This document shows positions 25,320-34,688 of a DNA stretch of 64,000 bases, in pieces. A program made the position numbers and the translations under genes. The notes below the pieces were generated by a model. That model saw only the letters and a list, made by a program, of their open reading frames with translations, had not been told where the DNA came from and searched no databases. The DNA lies in assembly GCA_949752745.1 (NCBI GenBank), contig OX457031.1:38475502-38539501 (forward strand). The letters are read 5' to 3'. Position 1 is the first letter of the stretch. Each line of letters begins with the position of its first letter. The stretch comes from Protula sp. h YS-2021. Taxonomy: Eukaryota > Annelida > Polychaeta > Sabellida > Serpulidae.

Positions 25320-25787
25320 CTAAAAACGCAGTTCTAAGGGTATATCCATGTATCTCAAGTAACATTCTGAAGACCAACCCCCTTGGTACTTGATAGGAGC
25401 AAACCACATTTTAGCGCAAAGCTGGCTCCGCCTCGGCGGAGACTATGGCCACTGTACCGTGAGGGATCCAGGGAGAGAGTGTTCAGGAAACCTTTGAGTA
25501 ACTGTGTAAACATATCATGTGTTAGAGGAGTGAAAGATACCAGGACCCTGCACGAGAATAGAGGGTGCATCTAGTGGTGCAGGGCTGGACGACAGGGTCT
25601 TTCTTAAGGCTGTAACTGGACACAAAACAGAATTGGGAATCGCAGGGATGGAAGCACAAAATAATCTGGAAAAAAAATTTGTATACTTTACGTTGACTAG
25701 GACCCCTGATTTTAAAAAGTTAACGTCTCTTCTACATAAATCTCGCATACAACATGGAGGCTGGTCTTCGTCATAACTGCAAATCAA
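25320..25787 (-). pseudogene. Tyrosine recombinase relic (DIRS/Ngaro or Crypton type)
   Basis: Three successive minus-strand frames together spell a tyrosine-recombinase C-terminal domain. First comes RRDVNFLKSGVLVNVKYT followed by PNSVLCPVTALRK (25787-25515). Then YSGHSLRRGGASFAL (25570-25355) carries the H-x-x-R box. Finally a G-x-x-F/S-D-like stretch in a third frame (25407 leftward) stands where the terminal catalytic segment is expected. Frame changes between them show it is dead. Eukaryotic tyrosine recombinases of this style belong to DIRS-like retroelements or Cryptons; no reverse transcriptase was found nearby to decide. Confidence 0.7.
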
Positions 25788-25799
25788 AGAGAAAGAAAA

Positions 25800-27418
25800 T
25801 TGTTAACTGTAAATGGTAAAATCAACCAAACAGTTCATATTGTATAATCCTACACTTATGGTCTTGAATCAGCTGTCTCCATGCAATAAGTGTCAAAAGT
25901 TGTCAAATATGTTTTGAAAATTTTGGCAATTTTAATCAAATATTTGGTGAATGTTGATAATCCCAACGCCTTATTGATGCAGCTCTCTCGGTCGAACAGA
26001 GCAAGCTGAACCAGAAGAGATTGTTAGCAGGGCAAACAACCAAAGATGACAAGGGACGCACCAAGCGAACCAACGTGTCTAAGGCCAGATACCAAAGCAC
26101 CGAAAAGTTTGGACCGTTTGGCCCAAAATTCCAAAATGTCACACGGAGTATCTCCCCTAGCCCAGGCAGATACAGGTGCTTCAGCAAAGCTTCGGAAGGA
26201 ACGTATTGTCAAAAGTGGAGTAATCAAGAGCAGTAAAACAGACCAACAGTCAAGACAGGTACAGTGGACTAAAATGACTAAAAACTGCTTGGGTGATATG
26301 TGTGAGTATCAGCTGCATTACAGCTCTAGTCAATCAGCGGAGAATGCAACGCACATATCTCGGGACTAACCAAACGATTAATGTGGCCCCTCTGTGTAAA
26401 TTCAACATATACAACTCCAGTTGTCTCAAAGTGCTAAAGCCTAGGTTCTTTAGAACCACATTTATCCAGACTCTCTGTAGTGATCAAGTAAGTCCTTATT
26501 GGTCGCCAAAATACGCAGAAAGGGAATATGCCATTAACCTTTTTCCTACTCACTCCTGATTGGCTAATGAGATCGACCAAAAAGTATGTATTCCAGGTTT
26601 GGATTCCAAGCTATCGAGCACTTAACAGGTGGGAAGAAAATAATGCATTAGCGCTGCGACTTGTAGTAGTTAATATGTTGTTGCGTCCTAGATCTTCTAA
26701 GAAAGACCTAGGCTCCCCTAGTTGATGTTGACTGTTGCCGACAGACAGACAGACAGACTGAACACGAACCGACGATTCTTGGAAGTTATGTCTGAGCATA
26801 AGATCGCTGAAAACTTAATACATGTCAGCAAGCCCTAGCACTTGATTTTAAAGGCTGTGATTCCAATGAAGTCTTCCAAGCATTTTTGTAATCAGACAGA
26901 CAGACGGACCACATTTAAAATGCACCACAATAAAATAAAATATATTTTTTAAAAACTATCTATTATTCCCCGCCAAATCCGAAAGATTCACAGTTAATAA
27001 ACAATTTAGCTATAAACCCTCACTAAAAGCCAAGACTCTTTCGGGAACCTTTCTTGAAGTAAAATCAGAAAAGGACCAAACCCTATATTCATCCCCATTT
27101 TTTTTTTGCTCCCGTGCTTAACTAAAAACCAACTTCAGCCCTATATGCACTAACTAATACCTTCTAATTAATTGCCAAAAACCATCCACTTCAATCTTTC
27201 TACCCACATAACTCAGTATAACAATAACTGATATTTTTTTACGAATCAAGGATACCCCGGAACTGCCTCAGATTAAATACAATACTGATATACCTGAGAT
27301 TAGAAAACAATGACAGAATTTTGCTTCTAGTGTGTATGAATTCAGTAAAAATGGAGGGAACCCCATCTAGAATTGGAGATAAGCCAATTCGAAGCTTTTG
27401 CAAAGTAAGAGAATGGAC
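25800..27418. other. Intergenic with probable old repeat DNA
   Basis: Some protein-like but broken frames at 26000-26370 (Lys/Ser/Thr-rich) and GACAGACAGACAGA simple repeats near 26745 and 26895. No supported gene. Confidence 0.35.
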
Positions 27419-27422
27419 TTAA

Positions 27423-27915
27423 AGGGAAATGCGGGTATCTCTGCGCCATCTAGCGACAAATAGGGTCATGTCCAAAAATCGTCTGTATTGATATTTGATT
27501 CCTAGAAGGGCCTGTGTTGATACAATGTCCATTAAAATCATATTACACTGTTTTCACCATTTATCCATTGAGTCAATGGGATTTTGTCAAAAGAATTGTA
27601 TAATTCTCTTATTGATACGGTAACATATATTTTTTATTTGCTTAAAACATTTCGTATTGCGTGTTCTTCAAACAGGGAAAAAATGAGGCAATTGTCAAAT
27701 GTGATTATGTGTGAATTTTGCATTTTGATTGAAATTTCTTGGTTTTCCCAATGGTTTCTATAGTAAAAGTTTGCGACCTTTCAGTGTCTTTATTTCTCTT
27801 ATAATATCGGTGACCCCCCCTTTTCTTTTCAATTTTTGAATGTATACCCTCCAAGCATTAAACTGTGAAAGTATGAAGGAAATGTCAATTGTAGGTGAGA
27901 TACCCGCATTTCCCT
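27423..27915. mobile_element. TTAA-flanked MITE (piggyBac-like), 493 bp
   Basis: Termini AGGGAAATGCGGGTATCTC and its inverse are flanked on both sides by TTAA (27419-27422 and 27916-27919). TTAA duplications are typical of piggyBac-type transposition. The interior is non-coding, so it is non-autonomous. Confidence 0.85.
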
Positions 27916-29905
27916 TTAAGTGTTTTTTTTTATTTATTTTGACAACGATTGCCTCATCTTTTGGAGAATGACTCGATATCCTGTCTTATTCGAGTTATCT
28001 GACGTGTCACTTGCTTGTCTAGTGGGTTTTTTTAATATGAGCACTGGCAAAAAACATTCTGCACAATTGTAAGTTTCTTTCCAAAGTCGAGGGATGAAAG
28101 AACTGAAAAATATTTGTACTCTTTGCACAGGTTTGAGCATATGAATTCAATGAATCCTCACAAATACCTGGGGTATATGGAAAGAATTGTTTGACGTGGG
28201 TAACATACAGGTGTAGTTGCTCATAAAAGGTTTTGCACTTAGCGAAGAAGTTCACAGATTAAGACTTCAAAACGAGTCATTTAGTAACAGCATCGAGAGT
28301 ATGACCTCCGTTAAATCTCTTTAATGCTTTTGGTCTCCTGAAATAATAAAAACTGAATCTGCTGCATAATAATTGAAGGGTTCCGTGCACAAACCTGTTA
28401 TGCAGGGTTAACAGCACTCGAGAAAATCGCTCTTAAAGTTCGGAAAACTGCAAAATCTGAATTTTAAGTCTGTGATTGTTATTGTCTGACCGATTTTAAT
28501 AAATGAGGTATCTCCAGATTTGTCACTGCTTGAGAAACACGATAAGCTATAAAAATGCAATTTTTATGTGTAAATGTGCCAGAAAACTAAGAAAAACTAA
28601 AAAATCAACATGGTATTACGGCATAGCATTCACAATGAAAATGTCTTTCAGGGTGCACAATCCTGTTATTCCGACTTAACATGTAAACAAATGTCCAGAT
28701 AACATGTAAAACGTCTGTTTTAGTTAGGGTGCAAAAACATGCATATTTGTATGCATGACCGAAAGTAAGCTGTTTTACACGGATCGCCCCACAAATGATA
28801 AAAAATAATGATTTCCAGTTACTGGAAAACCCGTTAGACACGTATTCGTTGGTTTTAGACATTTAAAAGGCATATTTTGAGAAAATAATTACATTTACTC
28901 TACAGTAACGTTATTTCACTACCACCACCCCCCCTAATCCCCATCGCAACCAAACAAGTTTAAGTAAATTTTTAGACCCAAACCGGACGAGCCCGGGGCA
29001 GGGGTCTATAGGATTGCCCTCTGTCCGTCTGTCTATCCGACTGCCCGTCCGTGTGTCACACTTTGGATGCTGTTTTGTTTCCACGCAAGTTCTCCGAAAC
29101 TATTTACCCTAGGCATATGCAACCTTGCACCTTCCTCCTAAATACTACCAACTATACCGGTAAGGTCAAAGTAAAAAAATTTTATCAGGTGCACCACTTC
29201 AGATGACCCTCCATACATGTGCCAAGTTTGATTGGTCTAGCTTCAGCAGTCTTGGAGGAGATGTCTGGAAACCGATTACTCTATCTCTTACTGTTTTCGA
29301 GATAAAGGCCAACTTCCGGTTTGGGGCTCGAAAGTGACCTGGAGGTCAAGGACACTGGAAGCTATACCTTACGTAACGTCGTATAGGGGGTGGAGGTCGA
29401 AAATGAAGTCAAAATTGTTCTATCTCTTACCGTTTTCGAGATAAATCATTGTTTTTCTTAAATAACGTTTTTCGCGATTTGACTTTGACCATCAAGGTGA
29501 AGGTAAAAAATTTTAACGGGTGCCTCAGATCGAATCGTCTTTTATATATGTGCCAAGTTTGGCTTTTCTAGCTTCAACGACCTTGCAGTAGATGTCTGGA
29601 AACCGATTGAACTTTTTCGCGATTTGACCTTGACCAGTAAGGTCAAGGTAAAAAATTTGTATCAGGTGCAAAACAAACAAAAAACTAGACCGAATTTCGC
29701 TACACGTAGCGAAATGGCACCCACTTAGAATGGTACAATATACCTGGTCAAAGACACATTTTTCGTTTTTCGACATAATTATCAGCTTCCGAATAATTAT
29801 CTTGAACGAGTACATCGAAATAAATATAATGTAATCTGTTTTGGGTACAAATAATCAAATTCAGTTTTTCTAACCGTTTTCGAGATAATGGTCAACTTCC
29901 GGTTT

Positions 29906-30668
29906 TTAACCCAGCCGACTTGGTCGGACTGGGTTAGTCGTATCACTATAGGGGGCTTGAATGTATGTGCGCATGTTAAACTTTTTCTTTAAAATGCTAC
30001 TCCTAAGAGTTTTGCTCCAGTCGTTTTGATATTACGCAGGGATGTTCCCTGGGTGGTTCTCCACTTGCCTATTACTTTTTTTGACGACTGACGAAAAACT
30101 GACAAAATTTGTGCCCGTTTTGACCCATTTTAAAAATGATACTCCTTCTACAGTTTTATTCCAATCGTTTAAATGTTACTCAGGGATGTTCCCCAGATTT
30201 TCGCCTACCAGGCTATTATTTTTTTTGCGATTCGCCAAAAGCTGCCGAAATGGCGGAACTTTGAAGTTTGGCAAAAACTGAATAAATGGTAGTACATAAC
30301 TGAATTGCCAAACCATTCATTTCTCTGTCTTTTTCAAATCGTTATAAAATTTTAATTGAAAGTTTCTTAGGTGCTTCTCCACCTGGACTTTGCTTTTTTC
30401 GCAAATGACAAAAAATGCCGAAATGGTGAAAATTTGAAAAATTTGTGAAATTGTGTAAATGTCGGTAAATACGTGAATCGTCAAAACCCAATCTGTCCAA
30501 CATCCCTTTTCGGGTATCTTCCCGTTTTTGTGCATTAAAATTATGAAAAAGTTACGCTCAGAAACAAAGTTCTTCATTTTTTTTCGGCCTAACAGTATTC
30601 ATTTCAGAGTTTCTCTCTCTTTCCTTGTTTATTAGCTCTGCTGGATCATGTCCTTGGACATGCTTGTT
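29906..30668. repeat. Dispersed repeat, copy 2 (inverted)
   Basis: Reverse-orientation counterpart of 11946-12598: it begins with CAGCCGACTTGGTCGGACTG and ends with CATGTCCTTGGACATG. Sequence between the palindromes is collinear with copy 1. Confidence 0.75.
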
Positions 30669-30975
30669 GACCTTGACCATGACGGAGGAGGTACATCTTA
30701 TATAACGTCTGTTAGGCCCAAATAAGCTCAAAATCGTCCTATCTCTAACCGTTTACGAGATACTGGTGAACTTCCGGTTTTTGACCTTGACCATGACGGA
30801 GGAGGTCAAGGTCACCGAGGTACTTCTTATTTAACGTCTTTTAATCTCAAAGGGTCGAAAATATGCTCAAAATCGCTCTTTCTCTAACCGTTTACGAGAT
30901 AATGGTCAACTTCCGGTTTTTGACCTTGACCATGACGGAGGAGGTCATGGTTACACGTGTAATGCGCGATAATTT
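30665..30975. repeat. Tandem repeat, ~120-bp unit
   Basis: Three units each containing TTGACCTTGACCATGACGGA + GGAGGT and TAACCGTTTACGAGATA. Related diverged sequence occurs at 29280-29660 and again at 53160-53700, so the family is dispersed across the window. Confidence 0.75.
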
Positions 30976-32184
30976 TTAACAGAAAAATATCAGCAGGTGA
31001 AGTATTACATGTAAATATTTACATTTCAACAAGGGATAACATTTTTGTGCACCCGAGAATTCTGTATTGTTTACATTTTATCTCTGATATTATTCACATG
31101 TTAACACAACTTAACAGGATTGTGCAACCGGGAAAATTTCAAAATTTTAATGGAAAAGACCTGTTATCTCGGCATGTCATCATTGTGCACCCGATTTCTT
31201 ATTTCAAACAAGACTTAACATGTTTTGATGACCATTTCTAAGCATATTTCATCGGTGGAAACTTTACAGATGATAGATCTGGACTCCAGGAACTCAAATA
31301 TACCTCAGTGCACAAACATGTTATCTCAACATAACAGGTTTGTGCACGGAACCCTTCAATTGTGAAAACATCTCAATTACCTTAAGCGGAAGTTTATTTG
31401 ATACTGCAAACATTTCACGATGGATGTTACATTGCAGTTGGCTCTTGCTGGTTCGACAACTAAGTATGACATCGGACCACAATTGTTTATTTTCCTGGTA
31501 GTTGAGAAACAAAGCAAAAAAAACAATAGAAATAACAACAGATACTGGTGCTGGTTTTCCACAATTGTTAATCATAAAGAAGTAAAACATCGGCACTTTA
31601 TATAGTGGAGAAATGGATTTTAGGTGTGAGGGAAAAAAGACTTCAAAATGAAAAGTGGTGGTTTTTGGATGAAGTTCGTACGGCACTTCGCGCGGATGCC
31701 AGTCTTTATAGAAAAATATCTCGAAAAGTAAATAGTCATGCCCTATACATGTATATGTTACAGTCAATGTTGGAAACCCGCCATTTCACGAAATGGCAAA
31801 CCGTCTTGGGTAAATTCGCGTAATGCCTAAAATCTTTTGCCGTTTCACGAAATAACCTAAAAATTAGGTTATTTCACGAAATTACCTAAAAATCTTACAT
31901 TTTATTTCACAAATTGGCAAACCAAGATCAGGCAAAATTGTGAAATAAGCTTTTTTTGCTCGAAATTACTTACAATCGTGACAAATATTGTGTATTTTAT
32001 CTTTTATAATTGCAATAAGATTACTTCAGTTTTCAAATACAATTAATACATCATAGTTGGTTTGTTCCTTTAATTAATACATCACAGTTGATTGCAACTG
32101 ATCACAAGCTTTTAACGCGATCATATTAATTGTGATTCATGGTAACGCACACAAGTAGTATGATAATGAGAGTTCTGGGTCACT

Positions 32185-32445
32185 TGATGACGTCATACTG
32201 TCTGGAAGTGACGTCATCATGTCTGGACCGGAAGTGCTGTCTAGACCGGAAGTGCTGTCTAGACCGGAAGTGCTGTCTGGACCGGAAGTGCTGTCTGGAG
32301 TGGAAGTGACGTCATCATGTCTGGACCGGAAGTGACGTCATGATGTCTGGACCGGAAGTGACGTCATCATGTCTGGACCGGAAGTCATGATAAGCGTTAG
32401 GATAGGCGCGACCATGTGTGACGTCATCATGACGTCATACTGAGA
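32185..32445. promoter_or_regulatory. Left ETS/CRE motif array
   Basis: Seven exact ACCGGAAGT (ETS-type) and seven exact TGACGTCA (CRE/ATF-type) motifs in about 260 bp, two of them fused as CCGGAAGTGACGTCA, within a repeating GTCTGGACC-based unit. These are canonical binding sites of two animal transcription factor families. Function as an enhancer is inferred. Confidence 0.7.
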
Positions 32446-32535
32446 TGATGCTGTCTGGAGCGAAAGTGGTTTGGCCGAGTCAATCAACATGAAGCCAATG
32501 AACGCGACCTGTCAATCAACATGAAGCCAATGAAC

Positions 32536-33093
32536 CCGACCCCCCCCCCCCTCGAAATTGTGATTTTTGCATATTTATCCGTTTCAGACGATTCTGAACA
32601 TTTTTCATTTTTTCGACCGACCCCCCCCCCCCCCCCCCCTCGAAATTGTGATTTTTGCATATTTATCCGTTTCAGACGATTCTGAACATTTTTCATTTTT
32701 TCGACCCCCCCCCCCTCGAAATTGTGATTTTTGCATATTTATCCGTTTCAGACGATTCTGAACATTTTTCATTTTTTCGACCCCCCCCCCTCGAAATTGT
32801 GATTTTTGCATATTTATCCGTTTCAGACGATTCTGAACATTTTTCATTTTTTCGACCCCCCCCCCCCTCGAAATTGTGATTTTTGCATATTTATCCGTTT
32901 CAGACGATTCTGAACATTTTTCATTTTTTCGACCCCCCCCCCCCCCTCGAAATTGTGATTTTTGCATATTTATCCGTTTCAGACGATTCTGAACATTTTT
33001 CATTTTTTCGACCCCCCCCCCCCCTCGAAATTGTGATTTTTGCATATTTATCCGTTTCAGACGATTCTGAACATTTTTCATTTTTTGGGTCGA
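32536..33093. repeat. Seven-copy minisatellite with C runs
   Basis: Units of about 75 bp: a run of 8-17 C, then TCGAAATTGTGATTTTTGCA, TATTTATCCGTTTCAGACGA, TTCTGAACATTTTTCATTTT. The copies are almost identical and differ mainly in C-run length. The right terminal repeat lacks this array. Frames encoding Gly-rich or Pro-rich repeats here are artefacts. Confidence 0.95.
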
Positions 33094-33170
33094 CCGACCC
33101 CCCCCCCTAGGACAGACTATGTACCCCCCCCCCTAGGACAGACTATGTACCGACTCCCCCCCCCCCCAGG
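33094..33170. repeat. C-run units in the left terminal repeat
   Basis: Two to three copies of a C run followed by TAGGACAGACTATGTACC. Counterpart of the G-run array at 48409-48577. Confidence 0.85.
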
Positions 33171-33195
33171 AGAACAAACTAAAAAAAAAAAGTTG

Positions 33196-33208
33196 TGCTG
33201 AATCAGCA
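33196..33208. promoter_or_regulatory. MARE-like palindrome TGCTGAATCAGCA
   Basis: Matches the Maf/AP-1 recognition palindrome TGCTGA(C/G)TCAGCA at 12 of 13 positions. A second partial copy (TTGATTCAGCA) follows at 33220-33230, just upstream of the TATATAAG box. Confidence 0.5.
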
Positions 33209-33241
33209 TGATGAAATCGTTGATTCAGCATGATAAAATCG

Positions 33242-33249
33242 TATATAAG
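33242..33249 (+). promoter_or_regulatory. TATA box TATATAAG, left terminal repeat
   Basis: It lies 54 bp before the ATG at 33303. The same box and flanking TGTGTCTC..GGCTTAG sequence occur in the right terminal repeat, upstream of the 48317 gene. Confidence 0.65.
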
Positions 33250-33302
33250 TGTAGTGTCTCGAGGCTTAGGCATCGTCAGACACACCAGCTATCAACATAG
33301 AC

Positions 33303-33383
33303 ATGGATGACTTTGAAACAGTTACTTTTGATGATACATTATTATCGTTGGAAGAGATAGATGCGTCATGGTACAATCGCTAA
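33303..33383 (+). CDS. Acidic 26-residue micro-ORF at the left repeat boundary
   Basis: Starts MDDFETVTFDDTLLSLEEID and ends shortly after. It is very acidic with interspersed hydrophobics, a composition seen in transcriptional activation peptides. The ATG (ACATGG) follows the TATATAAG box of the inverted repeat at normal distance. The corresponding position at the right end begins a different, longer gene. It may be a real microprotein, the 5' part of a spliced gene, or leftover; no family recognised. Confidence 0.4.
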   Translation: MDDFETVTFDDTLLSLEEIDASWYNR

Positions 33384-33475
33384 CAAACGGTTTACCAACA
33401 ACCTTTCTCGACGGTTTCAATGACATGACTCCGCGATTTTACAAACATCTCATGAAAACCTACATGTAACATCTG

Positions 33476-33483
33476 TATAAAAG
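33476..33483 (+). promoter_or_regulatory. TATA box TATAAAAG
   Basis: It is 62 bp upstream of the ATG at 33538. The nearer in-frame ATG at 33502 would fall at or before the transcription start expected from this box, favouring 33538. Confidence 0.65.
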
Positions 33484-33537
33484 GAGGTAAAACCATCTAC
33501 AATGTCAACATTGCTTCTTCATCGATGTGTAGAGACC

Positions 33538-33936
33538 ATGGATGACGTCTTCAAAGTGAATTATGCTGACTATGTGTTTTCAAAGCTTCCTGCTTTTGAA
33601 TCGGATTGGATGCTGCAAGTGAAGAACTTACATCAGCATTGGGAAGCTGTTGGAAAGACCATTCCAAGAGATCGTTTCATCCGCTCGTTTCTACGTGAAT
33701 GTGAAGATCTACATTTACCGTTAACTTATGACATTGATTTAGCATTTATCAACGTGAATACAATTTGGGCAGTTGAGCTCATGTTAGATGTGGCTGCAAG
33801 AATCATTTTACATTATGATGATGATGTTCCATTGAAGACGAATGTATCAGAGCTTGTCCGATTCAACCATGGACGAGTTGAAGTGAATTCAAAACTTTGC
33901 AAGTTCTTTGCTGACTCAGCAGATAGTTGGGTATAA
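33538..33936 (+). CDS. Hypothetical Polinton accessory protein, 132 aa
   Basis: Not recognised. The start at 33538 has a strong initiation context (ACCATGG) and sits properly behind a TATAAAAG box; an ATG at 33502 in the same frame would add 12 residues. The protein is soluble, mixed-charge and probably helical, with FIRSFLRECEDLHLP near the middle and an acidic DDDV stretch. The middle resembles the 34689 protein loosely (F-L-x-EC, then a D-rich segment, then a V-rich helix), so the two may be diverged paralogues. The 3' end of the frame overlaps the TATA box of the next gene at 33932. Confidence 0.75.
   Translation: MDDVFKVNYADYVFSKLPAFESDWMLQVKNLHQHWEAVGKTIPRDRFIRSFLRECEDLHLPLTYDIDLAFINVNTIWAVELMLDVAARIILHYDDDVPLKTNVSELVRFNHGRVEVNSKLCKFFADSADSWV
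33909..33921. promoter_or_regulatory. Exact MARE/AP-1 site TGCTGACTCAGCA
   Basis: Perfect 13-bp Maf recognition element containing the AP-1 core TGACTCA. It lies 10 bp upstream of the TATAAAAG box at 33932 and inside the 3' end of the preceding coding region. Known family: bZIP factors (small Maf, CNC/Nrf, Fos/Jun). Confidence 0.65.
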
Positions 33937-33939
33937 AAG
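33932..33939 (+). promoter_or_regulatory. TATA box TATAAAAG
   Basis: It overlaps the stop codon of the preceding gene (TAA at 33934-33936) and lies 85 bp upstream of the ATG at 34017. Confidence 0.7.
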
Positions 33940-34016
33940 GGAGTGAACTCAGCAGAGTGAAGTCATTTCTCAGCAGACAGTTGGAGGGAGTGGATCATCA
34001 GTACATTGTAGCAGCC

Positions 34017-34664
34017 ATGGAGAACAAGACAAGCAACGCAACGCAGCGCAGCAGCAGCTTTAAAATTAGTGCTAACTTAACCATTACTGTGGAGCATGGA
34101 GAATATGGGCCATTTCTACGCATCACACGTGGAGAGAGATGGTGTGCTTATTCACCATCTTTGTGGAAGATTGTATGCCAAAGCTTGAAAAATTTACGCG
34201 ACATTGGCTTCAAACTGTACTTAACGCAAACGAAGTGGCTTGAAGTCATTTCATACTTGGATATGCGCTATGTGAGTTTTGTGCGCACGTCACGGTTTGA
34301 AGGGAAAGAATACACACATCACATCAACATGAATGATGGTGAATGGGAGACACTGCTTCAGGAGATGGACAACATCAACTCAGCCCTATCACCATGTGAG
34401 GAATGTCATGACAAGAAAACGATCATCAAGCTGCAAAAGGATGGTCGGATGAAGGTGTCAAAGCTATCCAAGAAAAGGCTGGCTGAAGTTCAGTTGGAGA
34501 ACATGAACGTACAAAATCAACTTGGACTTACCTGTGACTATTGCGGTGCTTGTGGATATGTGGAGGATTATCATTGCCACTGCCACAAGTATAATTGCAA
34601 GTTGTGTGAACCAAGCAACTTCTGCGGCAAGTGTGGAGTACTTAAAGTCAGTGAAGCAAAGTAA
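34017..34664 (+). CDS. PC4-like protein with C-terminal Cys/His cluster, 215 aa
   Basis: The start at 34017 (GCAGCCATGG) has an ideal context and lies behind a TATA box; the frame extends upstream, but only before that box. Two PC4-like units are visible. In the first, ITVEHGEYGPFLRITRG leads to a SPSLW helix. In the second, LEVISYLDMRYVSFVRTS leads to NMNDGEWETLLQEM. The strand-strand pattern closing with a Trp-containing helix is that of the transcriptional coactivator p15/PC4 fold, which binds single-stranded DNA. The C-terminus (from about residue 165) is Cys/His-rich (CDYCGACG, HCHCHKYNCKLC, FCGKCG), probably a zinc-binding module. Likely role: ssDNA binding in replication or transcription. 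It is related to the minus-strand PC4 cluster at 42.4-43.8 kb. Confidence 0.7.
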   Translation: MENKTSNATQRSSSFKISANLTITVEHGEYGPFLRITRGERWCAYSPSLWKIVCQSLKNLRDIGFKLYLTQTKWLEVISYLDMRYVSFVRTSRFEGKEYTHHINMNDGEWETLLQEMDNINSALSPCEECHDKKTIIKLQKDGRMKVSKLSKKRLAEVQLENMNVQNQLGLTCDYCGACGYVEDYHCHCHKYNCKLCEPSNFCGKCGVLKVSEAK

Positions 34665-34688
34665 AAGCCCACAAGACACTGAAACAAG

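Larger units (their letters stand above)
28375..31357. mobile_element. 3-kb non-autonomous TIR element with AATT flanks
   Basis: Ends GAAGGGTTCCGTGCACAAAC + CTGTTATG and exact inverse, flanked by AATT at 28371-28374 and 31358-31361. Subterminal copies of GTGCAC.A..CTGTTAT recur on both sides (near 28654, 31046, 31102, 31185, 31310). No transposase frame. The interior holds an unrelated dispersed repeat (29906-30668) and a tandem repeat (30665-30975). Confidence 0.75.
32154..33312. repeat. Polinton left terminal inverted repeat
   Basis: Matches the inverse of 48292-48952. It carries, outside to inside, an ETS/CRE motif array, a CAATCAACATGAAGCCAATG duplication, a seven-copy C-run minisatellite found only on this side, C-run units with CTAGGACAGACTATGTACC, two TGCTGA(A/T)TCAGCA-like motifs and a TATATAAG box. 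Without the minisatellite it is similar in length to the right repeat. Confidence 0.85.

Noticed and set aside
31756..32153. Taking the TGTTACAG inverted repeats as the Polinton ends
   Set aside because: The sequences diverge between the outer 160 bp and the inner repeat. A perfect CACACA duplication with AGTAGTATG ends marks the real Polinton boundary; the outer repeats belong to an older host element.
32185..32445. CRISPR-like array
   Set aside because: Repeats are short transcription-factor motifs without unique spacers, in a eukaryotic element; no cas genes.
32484..33110. Gly-rich or Pro-rich repeat proteins on both strands
   Set aside because: They are frames through the 75-bp C-run minisatellite in the Polinton left terminal repeat; lengths depend on variable C runs.
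33927..34016. ATG at 33927 as the start of the PC4/zinc protein
   Set aside because: It lies upstream of the TATAAAAG box; the ATG at 34017 has an ideal context and lies downstream of it.
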